A DNA stretch of 64,000 nt from Rhodocyclales bacterium. Lineage in GTDB: Bacteria > Pseudomonadota > Gammaproteobacteria > Burkholderiales > Rhodocyclaceae. The position numbers and the translations under genes are program-made. Location: assembly GCA_016235765.1 (NCBI GenBank), contig JACRIZ010000009.1, forward strand, positions 1 through 64,000. The letters are read 5' to 3'. Of this stretch, positions 57,615-64,000 are shown piece after piece (position 1 is the first letter of the stretch; every line of letters begins with the position of its first letter). The notes below the pieces were generated by a model. It was not told where the DNA came from. It made no database searches and was given only the letters and a program-made list of their open reading frames with translations.

Positions 57615-59102
57615 ATGAAGGGAAAGCCCGAGCAAATCCCTACGTTGAATGCATATAACTATCGTGATAGCTTGCGGCACTTGGCGCCGCTGCTGACGCA
57701 GCCGATCCCCCGTACCCAGACCATGATGCACTACCCACTCATCCGCGCTGCTTCGGGCCTGACGCGGCCACTCGGCATGCTCGTCGTGATCCTCGCGGGT
57801 ACGCTGCTGGCAGCCTATTTGACCAGTCTCGAGATGCTGTTCCGTCCACTTCCCGGCGGACCGGCAACCCATCCGCTGACCGCCGCGGCGCTGTTGCTGC
57901 TCGGCCTGCCCATGGCCTGCTGGCGACACCGCCATCGAAGCCGAATCGCCTTGCCGGCGGCGCTGGCCGCGCTGGCAATCGGCGCCCTGCGCCTGGCCGA
58001 CATCGCCCTCGACGCTCATCTGCTGGAGTACATCACGCCTTTCCGGGATTCGCTGGCCGCCCAGGCCGAGGCAGGCACGCCGGTCAAGATGGGATTGAAC
58101 ACCGCGCTCATGACGGTGCTGCTGGCGATGGCGCTGATTCTGGAGGGCCATCGACGCTATCTGCCCAGTCAGTTGTTCGCCTTCCTGGGGCTGGGCTTCC
58201 CGGCCGTGGCGGCAACCGGATACGCCTATGGTCTGGCCGATTTCCACGGCCAGATGGCACTCAGTACGGTCGCCATCGCCTTGCTGGTCGGTACCGGCAT
58301 CTTGAGCGCGGGCGCCCACCGCGGCGTCTTGAAGGCCATGCTCAGTCCGTGGCTGGGAGGCCGCATCGCGCGCGTGCAGGTCGTCCTCGCCTATCTGGTG
58401 CCATTCACCATCGGCTATTTGCTCGTGACCCTGGTCCAGGCAACCGCGAAGCAATTGTTCGGCCTGTTCGTCGTCATCGTCAGCGGCTTCATCGTCGTCC
58501 TGGTGGTTGTCTCGGCCATGTTCCAGGAGCATGTGGATCGTCGGCGGCGCGGCGCGGAAAGGCAACTCGCGGTCGCCGCGACGACAGACCCGTTGACCGA
58601 GACGGCCAACCGCCGTCTGCTGCTGCAGACAGCGATGCACGAAGTCGAGCGGGCCAAGCGGCAGGGCCAGCCCTTGTCGCTGCTGATGGTGGATATCGAC
58701 CGTTTCAAGGACTTGAACGATTGCTACGGGCACGCCGCCGGCGACATGGTTCTCAGTACCATAGCCCGGGCCATGCAGGCAACGCTGCGCAAGCAGGACC
58801 TGCTGGCGCGCTACGGCGGCGAGGAATTCGCCATTCTGCTGCCGGACACCCCGATTGCCGGCGCCGTACACCTCGCCGAAAAGATCCGGGCGCGGATCGA
58901 AGGCACGCTGTTTCCGGAAAATGTGGGCCGGGTAACGGTGTCGGTCGGCTGCAGCGACAACCAGAACGCGACGGATTTCCGGGAACTGCTCGTCGCCACC
59001 GACAAGGCGCTCTACGCAGCCAAGGCCCTGGGCCGCAATCGCGTCGAAACTTCCGCCGGCAGCGGCCCGCGGGACCTTGGCGCAATCGCGCAACCCGCCT
59101 GA
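57615..59102 (+). CDS. Membrane-bound diguanylate cyclase (GGDEF)
   Basis: 495 residues. Six to eight membrane segments (about 45-300) without a named sensor domain, then a GGDEF domain. The active site is GGEEF at 401-405, with I-site RKQD at 392-395, so synthesis of c-di-GMP with product inhibition is expected. The start is uncertain: 57615 or 57723 (MMHYPLIRAASG) both lead into the first helix. It sits alone between lutC and the lut dehydrogenase, converging on the latter with no gap. Confidence 0.88.
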   Translation: MKGKPEQIPTLNAYNYRDSLRHLAPLLTQPIPRTQTMMHYPLIRAASGLTRPLGMLVVILAGTLLAAYLTSLEMLFRPLPGGPATHPLTAAALLLLGLPMACWRHRHRSRIALPAALAALAIGALRLADIALDAHLLEYITPFRDSLAAQAEAGTPVKMGLNTALMTVLLAMALILEGHRRYLPSQLFAFLGLGFPAVAATGYAYGLADFHGQMALSTVAIALLVGTGILSAGAHRGVLKAMLSPWLGGRIARVQVVLAYLVPFTIGYLLVTLVQATAKQLFGLFVVIVSGFIVVLVVVSAMFQEHVDRRRRGAERQLAVAATTDPLTETANRRLLLQTAMHEVERAKRQGQPLSLLMVDIDRFKDLNDCYGHAAGDMVLSTIARAMQATLRKQDLLARYGGEEFAILLPDTPIAGAVHLAEKIRARIEGTLFPENVGRVTVSVGCSDNQNATDFRELLVATDKALYAAKALGRNRVETSAGSGPRDLGAIAQPA

Positions 59103-60050
59103 TCAGGCGACCCGGTTCCGTTCCTCGCCGCGCACGAAAGCTTCCATGTTGTCGATCAATTGATCGGCCAGCGCCTGCATCGCCTTGTCCGACGACCAGG
59201 CGACATGCGGCGTAACGATCAAGTTAGGCAGATTGGCGTCGAGCAGCGGGTTACCGTCCGCGGGCGGCTCCCTGGTCAGCACGTCGAAGCCGGCGCCGGC
59301 AATCCTGCCTGCCCTGAGCGCCTGCAATAGTGCCGCTTCGTCGACCAGGCCGCCGCGCGCCGTATTGATGATCACGGCATCCTGCTTCATGGCGCGCAGC
59401 TCGGCTTCGCCGATCATGCCGCGCGTCCGGTCATTGAGCGGACAGTGCAGGGAAATCGCGTCGGCCTCTGCCAGCACGGTGGCGAACGGCACATAGCCCG
59501 GGCGCACGTTGGGTACGCCCTTGTGCTCGCCCCACAGGATGCGCATGCCGAATGCCTCGGCGAGCCGCGCCGTGCCCTGGCCGAGCGAGCCGCGGCCGAA
59601 GATGCCCAGCGTGCTGCCGCGCAGGTCGCGGATCGGCTGGCCGAAGTAACAGAACATCGGCGACTGCTGCCACTTGCCCGCCGCGACATCGGCGCGATAG
59701 GCGAGCAATTGCCGGCGCAGGGCCAGCAGCAGCATGAAGACGTGTTCCGGCACGCTGTCGACGGCGTAGCCGCGGATGTTGGTGACCGGCAGCCTGTGCT
59801 CGCGGCACCAGGCGAGGTCGATATTGTCGGTGCCGGTCGCCGCCTCGGCGATCAGGCGCAACTTGGGCAGGCGCGCCAGCAGTTCGCCCGGCAGCTTCAC
59901 TTTGTTGGTGATGGCGATGGTGGCTTCCTTGAGCCGCTCGAGAATCTCGCCCGGCGCGGTCGACTCGTACTCGACCCAGACATGGGGAAACGACGGCCGT
60001 CGCACGACGGCATGTATCGAGTTCTTCTCGAGGAAGACGATGCTTTCCAT
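59103..60050 (-). CDS. D-2-hydroxyacid dehydrogenase (glycerate/hydroxypyruvate-type)
   Basis: 315 residues. NAD-binding GIFGRGSLGQGTARLAEAF; catalytic Arg in NTARGGLVDE, Glu in FDVLTREPP and His in IVTPHVAWSS. It interconverts a 2-ketoacid and a D-2-hydroxyacid. The ATG at 60050 overlaps the lutB stop by one base (TGATG), so it belongs to the lut operon and may widen it to D-lactate or glycolate-like acids. Confidence 0.9.
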   Translation of the reverse strand: MESIVFLEKNSIHAVVRRPSFPHVWVEYESTAPGEILERLKEATIAITNKVKLPGELLARLPKLRLIAEAATGTDNIDLAWCREHRLPVTNIRGYAVDSVPEHVFMLLLALRRQLLAYRADVAAGKWQQSPMFCYFGQPIRDLRGSTLGIFGRGSLGQGTARLAEAFGMRILWGEHKGVPNVRPGYVPFATVLAEADAISLHCPLNDRTRGMIGEAELRAMKQDAVIINTARGGLVDEAALLQALRAGRIAGAGFDVLTREPPADGNPLLDANLPNLIVTPHVAWSSDKAMQALADQLIDNMEAFVRGEERNRVA

Positions 60051-61468
60051 CAGCGCCTCCTTGTTGAGTAAAGCTCGCGGAAAGTCTTGCCTTCGGGCGC
60101 AGGGAAATCGCGGCCCAGCGTCCATTCGGGAGCCGCGCCGAGGACGCCGATGCGGTTCTTGCCGCCCGCCAGCCAGTTGAGATAGCGCACGCCGAACCAG
60201 GTGCCGAGCGCGTAGAGTTTCGGCTTGCCGGCGACCCAGGCCCAGCCCTTGATCGCGACACGCTCCAGCCACGGCCGCAGGTTCTTCTCCACCTGTTGCT
60301 CGCGCAGCTTGCGCAATAGCTCGGGCAGCGGAATCTTGACCGGGCAGACGACGCCGCACTGGTTGCACAAGGTTGCCGCATGCGGCAGGTCGATGGCCTT
60401 GTCGAGGCCGTTGTAGAGCGGCGTCAGCACAGACCCCATCGGCCCGGGATAGACCCAGCCGTAGGCGTGGCCGCCAATGGTCTGGTAGACCGGGCAGTGG
60501 TTCATGCAGGCGCCGCAGCGGATGCAGCGCAGCATGTCCTGGAATTGCGAGCCGACCAGGTCGGCACGGCCGTTGTCGACCAGGATGTAGTAGAGATGCT
60601 CGGGGCCGTCATGCTCGTCCGGCCGCTTGACCCCGGTAAGCAGCGAAACGTAGTTGGAGATGTGCTGGCCGGTGGCGGAGCGGATCAGCACGCGCAGCAG
60701 CAGCGACAGGTCCTCCAGCGTCGGGATCACCTTCTCGATGCCGGTGACGACGACATGCACGCGCGGCAGCGTGGTGACCATGCGGCCATTGCCCTCGTTG
60801 GTGACCAGGGCGACCGAGCCGGTCTCGGCGACCAGGAAATTGCCGCCCGAGATGCCCATGTCGGCGTCGAGGAAGTGGGCGCGCAAGGCCTCGCGCGCCT
60901 CGCGGGTCAGTTCGGGAATCTCGGTCTTGCGCGGCTTCCTGTGCGTCTTCTCGAACAGGTCGGCCACTTCGTCGAGGCTCTTGTGGATGACCGGCGCGAT
61001 GATGTGCGAGGGCGGCTCGTTGTCGTTGATCTGCAGGATGTACTCGCCAAGGTCGGTCTCCACCGGCTGGACATTCGACGCCTCCAGCGCCTGGTTGAGG
61101 CCGGCTTCCTCGGACAGCATGGACTTCGACTTGACGGCCTTCCTGACGCTATGGCGACGCGCGATGTCGACGACATGGCGGCAGATTTCCTCGCCGTCCT
61201 TCGCCCACAGGACGGTGGCGCCGCGCGCCGTCGCCGCGCTCTCGAACTTCTCCAGCCAAAGGTCGAGGTCCTTCAGGACGAGGTTGCGCACCTCGGCGGC
61301 AGCCGCCCGCATGGCCTCGAAATCGCCGCCCTCGGCCTCAAAGTCGGCCACGGCGGCACGCCGCTTGTCGACGAACTTGCCCTTGGAGGTGCGCAGGTTG
61401 CCTTGCAGGACCGGATTGGCCAGCGCTGCAGACGCGTTGGCCTTGAAGAACATGGAACGGATCTGCAT
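60050..61468 (-). CDS. lutB: LutB-type Fe-S protein of lactate utilisation
   Basis: 472 residues. LUD domain (SEEAGLNQALEASNVQPVETDLG, ISGGNFLVAETGSVALVTNEGN), then two 4Fe-4S motifs CIRCGACMNHCP and CNQCGVVCP. It is the electron-transfer and catalytic core of the LutABC complex. Start chosen at ATG 61468, overlapping the lutA stop by one base (TAATG). Confidence 0.95.
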   Translation of the reverse strand: MQIRSMFFKANASAALANPVLQGNLRTSKGKFVDKRRAAVADFEAEGGDFEAMRAAAAEVRNLVLKDLDLWLEKFESAATARGATVLWAKDGEEICRHVVDIARRHSVRKAVKSKSMLSEEAGLNQALEASNVQPVETDLGEYILQINDNEPPSHIIAPVIHKSLDEVADLFEKTHRKPRKTEIPELTREAREALRAHFLDADMGISGGNFLVAETGSVALVTNEGNGRMVTTLPRVHVVVTGIEKVIPTLEDLSLLLRVLIRSATGQHISNYVSLLTGVKRPDEHDGPEHLYYILVDNGRADLVGSQFQDMLRCIRCGACMNHCPVYQTIGGHAYGWVYPGPMGSVLTPLYNGLDKAIDLPHAATLCNQCGVVCPVKIPLPELLRKLREQQVEKNLRPWLERVAIKGWAWVAGKPKLYALGTWFGVRYLNWLAGGKNRIGVLGAAPEWTLGRDFPAPEGKTFRELYSTRRR

Positions 61469-62193
61469 TACCTGTCCCCCGCCAGCACTTCGGCGACATG
61501 CAGCACGCGCGTCTTCTCGTCGCCCATGCGGCGCAGCTTGCCTTCGATGTTGAGCAGGCAGCCGAGGTCGCCGCCGACGATCGCATCCGCATTCGTGGTG
61601 CAGGCATTGGCGCACTTCTTTTCGGCGATGGCCGCCGAAATCTCGCCGAACTTGACCGAGAAGGTGCCGCCGAAGCCGCAACACTCCTCGGCGCCCGGCA
61701 TTTCGCGCAATTCGACGCCGGGCAGTTGCGCCAGCAGCGCGCGCGGTTGTTCCTTGATGCCGAGGCTGCGCAGGCCGGCGCAGGAGTCGTGATAGGTGAT
61801 GCTGCCGCGGAAGCCGCCGGGCAGTTCAGCGGGCTGGGCAACGCGGGTCAGGAAATCCGTGAGTTCGAACACGCGCGGGCAGAAGGCGAGCGCACGACGA
61901 TGCCATTCCGGTTCGTCGGCAAGCAGGCCGGGGTACTCGTTGCGGATCTGGTCGGCACAGGAGCCGGATGGCGCGACGATGTACTCGTGGGCCTCGAATT
62001 CGGCAATCACCTTCTTCGCCAGCTTCGCTGCGGAAGCCCGATCGCCGCTGTTGAAGGCCGGCTGACCACAGCAGGTCTGGGTTTCCGGCACCACGACCTC
62101 GCAGCCGGCTGCCTCCAGCAGGCGAATCGCCGCGAAGCCGATGCGCGGCCGCATCATGTCGACCAGACAAGTGACGAACAGCGCAACACGCAT
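61468..62193 (-). CDS. lutA: LutA-type protein of lactate utilisation (two CCG domains)
   Basis: 241 residues. TQTCCGQPAFNSGD and EECCGFGGTFSVKFGEIS are the twin CCG motifs, ligands of a cofactor shared with heterodisulfide reductase-type proteins. Start at MRVALFVTCLVDMMRP (62193). First gene of lutA-lutB-dehydrogenase, divergent from the IclR gene with 55 bp between starts. Confidence 0.95.
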   Translation of the reverse strand: MRVALFVTCLVDMMRPRIGFAAIRLLEAAGCEVVVPETQTCCGQPAFNSGDRASAAKLAKKVIAEFEAHEYIVAPSGSCADQIRNEYPGLLADEPEWHRRALAFCPRVFELTDFLTRVAQPAELPGGFRGSITYHDSCAGLRSLGIKEQPRALLAQLPGVELREMPGAEECCGFGGTFSVKFGEISAAIAEKKCANACTTNADAIVGGDLGCLLNIEGKLRRMGDEKTRVLHVAEVLAGDR

Positions 62194-62248
62194 GAAATCC
62201 CTTTCCCCATTCCAGTCCTGGCGTTTCACATTGTGGCATACTTGAACC

Positions 62249-63049
62249 ATGCCACGTTCACCTGCCCAGGCGCCCGCACAAGCCGCAGAAGCCAAGAATC
62301 CCATCCAGGTCATCGAGCGCATGATGAAGCTGCTCGATGTCCTTTCGTACTATCACGACCCGGTCGGCCTCAAGCAGTTGGCGCTGGAAACCGGTCTTCA
62401 TCCGTCCACCGCCCACCGCATTCTCGCCGCCATGGCGGCCTCCGGATTCGCGGAGCGCGCCGATCCGGGCACCTACCGGCTGGGCATCCGCCTGCTCGAA
62501 CTGGGCAACCTGGTCAAGTCGCGCATCAACATCCGCGACTCGGCGATGCCGCAGATGCAGGCCCTGCACGAGAAAATCGGCGAGAGCGTGAACCTCGGCG
62601 TGCGCCAGGGCGACGAGATCGTCTATGTCGAGCGTACGTCGAGCGGCCGCTCCTCGGTGCGCGTCGTGCACCTGGTCGGCGCCCGCGCGCCCTTGCATGT
62701 GACGGCGGCGGGAAAACTGTACCTGGCCGAATACGGCAAGGATGAATTGCGCGAGTACGCCCGGCGCACCGGGCTTCCCGGCCTGACGCCGACCTCGATC
62801 ACGACTTTGGCCGCCCTGGAGAAGGAGGTCGAGCGCGTGCGCCGCCATGGCGTCGCCTACGACAACGAGGAAATCGAGCAGGGCTTGCGCTGCGTCGCGG
62901 CCCCGGTCCGCGACGACTCCGGCGAACTGGTGGCCGGTCTTTCGGTTTCGGCGCCTGCCGAGCGCTACAGCCCGGATTGGGCTGCGCTGCTGCGCACGAC
63001 GGCCGAAGCGGTATCGACCGCCATCGGCCACATCAGGCCGGCAAAATAA
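62249..63049 (+). CDS. IclR-family regulator, probable lut operon regulator
   Basis: 266 residues. Winged HTH at about 18-80 (IERMMKLLDVLSYYHDPVGL, GLHPSTAHRILAAM), then the GAF-like ligand domain (LHVTAAGKLYLAE, RRHGVAYDNEEIEQGLRC, VAGLSVSAPAERY). Divergent placement suggests it controls lutAB through the 55-bp gap, where CACA-T-TGTG near 62228-62236 is a small dyad. Confidence 0.9.
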   Translation: MPRSPAQAPAQAAEAKNPIQVIERMMKLLDVLSYYHDPVGLKQLALETGLHPSTAHRILAAMAASGFAERADPGTYRLGIRLLELGNLVKSRINIRDSAMPQMQALHEKIGESVNLGVRQGDEIVYVERTSSGRSSVRVVHLVGARAPLHVTAAGKLYLAEYGKDELREYARRTGLPGLTPTSITTLAALEKEVERVRRHGVAYDNEEIEQGLRCVAAPVRDDSGELVAGLSVSAPAERYSPDWAALLRTTAEAVSTAIGHIRPAK

Positions 63050-63075
63050 GGGAAGGTCAGGTCGCCGTCGAGCCG

Positions 63076-64000
63076 CTACTGCAAAGCAGCCGTCTCGAGC
63101 CAGCGCTTGATCCGGTTGGCGTCGGCAATCCGGGTCAGCTTGCCCCAGGAATCGAGCAGGACGATGATCATCGGCTTGTCGTTCAGCCAGGTCTGCATGA
63201 CCAGGCATTTGCCAGCTTCGCTGATGTAGCCGGTCTTGGACAGGCCAATCTCCCACTTTTCGTTGTTGACCAGGCGATTGGTGTTGTAGAAGGCATGCTG
63301 TCGCCTGCCGATCCTGACCTCGTACTTCGGCGCAGTTGAGAACTCGCGGATCTCCGAGTATGAATGGGCAGCGGCGGCCAGCCTGGTGAGGTCGCGGGCG
63401 CTCGAGACGTTGGCGGCGGTCAAGCCGGTGGGATCCTCGAAGTGGGTATCGGTCAGGCCCAGTTCGCCGGCCTTCCGGTTCATGGCGGCGATGAACTCAT
63501 CCCGGCCGCCCGGGTAATGCCGCGACAGCGCTGCTGCAGCCCGATTCTCCGACGCCATCAGGGCAAGGCGCAACATTTCCTCGCGGGTCAGTTGGGTACC
63601 CACCCGCAGGCGAGAACTCGTGCCCTTGTGCCGATCGACGTCGTCCTTGCCGATCTCCAGTTGTTCCTGCATGTCCGGCTTGGCGTCGAGGACCACCATG
63701 GCCGTCATCAACTTGGTGATCGAGGCGATGGGCAACTGGGTGCCGGCATTCTTCTCGTAGAGGACCGCACCGCTGCTCTGGTCGATCACGACTGCGGACG
63801 CGGAACGCAGAATTGGATCGCCGTCCGCGTCCACAAGCTGGCGCGGCTCGGCACGGTGCTTGCGGACCAGTTTGCCCTTGATTGCCTGCTTGGCGACCGG
63901 CTTGACCTGCTGCCGCTTGGTTCCCGTGACCTTCTTGCCGGACACCGCCAGCGCGTCGGTCGACCAAAGACCGGCGGCGAAGATTGCCGCTACCAGCAGA
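63076..64000 (-). CDS. pbpG: D-alanyl-D-alanine endopeptidase PbpG (PBP7), partial at right edge
   Basis: 308 visible residues. Serine D,D-peptidase motifs: SITKLMTAM (SxxK), SEN in ASENRAAAAL, and KTG in LSKTGYISEAG. It cleaves D-Ala-mDAP crosslinks in peptidoglycan. The frame stays open to the edge: LLVAAIFAAGLWSTDALAV is a signal peptide, so the true start lies beyond 64000 and the internal GTG is not the start. A basic linker (KKVTGTKRQQVKPVAKQ) precedes the catalytic domain. Confidence 0.92.
   Translation of the reverse strand, partial: LLVAAIFAAGLWSTDALAVSGKKVTGTKRQQVKPVAKQAIKGKLVRKHRAEPRQLVDADGDPILRSASAVVIDQSSGAVLYEKNAGTQLPIASITKLMTAMVVLDAKPDMQEQLEIGKDDVDRHKGTSSRLRVGTQLTREEMLRLALMASENRAAAALSRHYPGGRDEFIAAMNRKAGELGLTDTHFEDPTGLTAANVSSARDLTRLAAAAHSYSEIREFSTAPKYEVRIGRRQHAFYNTNRLVNNEKWEIGLSKTGYISEAGKCLVMQTWLNDKPMIIVLLDSWGKLTRIADANRIKRWLETAALQ

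Noticed and set aside
59154-59165. GATCAATTGATC palindrome
   Set aside because: It lies in the dehydrogenase coding sequence (D-N-M-E-A context) and no regulatory position is near.

Overview
GC-rich, gene-dense chromosomal DNA that looks betaproteobacterial, most plausibly Rhodocyclales-like. This is inferred from gene order (rsmI/yraN/SIS/dolP, ssb/MFS/uvrA, mraZ-rsmH) and from a respiratory, probably denitrifying gene content; no rRNA gene or other decisive marker is present. No tRNA gene, CRISPR array, transposase or phage module was recognised. Both edges cut genes: rsmH on the left and a D,D-peptidase on the right.

Layout. 1-7.1 kb is housekeeping: rsmH, mraZ with its MraZ boxes, RNase P RNA, a lipoprotein, pyrC and rsmI on the minus strand; divergently yraN, a HIRAN protein, a GmhA/DiaA-type SIS protein, a DolP-type lipoprotein, rfaE2 and a Crp/Fnr regulator. 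7.1-10.5 kb is a minus-strand hemerythrin/DUF2249/NnrS-like group behind a perfect FNR/DNR box, plus a TAXI receptor. 10.5-13.3 kb has a GEMM-I (c-di-GMP-I type) riboswitch ahead of an unknown exported protein and a nine-haem cytochrome. 13.3-19.5 kb has ssb, a PepSY/cytochrome b561 pair, an MFS transporter and uvrA. 19.5-28.5 kb has a PAS-PAS-GGDEF-EAL protein, DUF4202, DUF2892, an RND pump with its adaptor, a CbiX-type chelatase and an MFS transporter.

28.5-33.6 kb is an accessory island: an antitoxin with a truncated ParE-like toxin, a large MmeI-like single-chain restriction-modification protein, an orphan gene and an intact ParE/RHH module. 33.6-51.2 kb is largely ion and osmotic homeostasis: CPA2 antiporter, carbonic anhydrase, HtpX, DUF475, an NhaR-like regulator, a membrane-anchored OtsA fusion with OtsB and a GH15 enzyme, a KefB-like antiporter, two tandem PhnD-rhodanese fusions and a P2-type ATPase. 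51.2-52.8 kb looks less GC-rich, with an RlaP-like nucleotidyltransferase and a small DNA-binding-like protein behind three CACTAGTG palindromes. 52.9-56.9 kb is an operon of MscS, antiporter, GCS2 ligase and glutamine amidotransferase ending in an intrinsic terminator. 56.9-63.1 kb carries L-lactate utilisation genes (lutC; lutA-lutB-dehydrogenase; divergent IclR regulator) interrupted by a membrane GGDEF protein.

The most unusual signal is a short palindromic repeat of about 26 bp, with at least eight clear copies (and a ninth, diverged one) mostly between 28.5 and 52.9 kb. In one direction every copy can be read as K-V-S-R-G-(D/G)-T-P or a close variant. Several copies abut stop codons, one follows a truncated toxin, and two lie in frame inside the restriction-modification gene. 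I know of no description of it, though I could not search. A second theme is c-di-GMP: two enzymes that make or break it and a riboswitch that probably senses it ahead of an extracellular-electron-transfer-like cytochrome.
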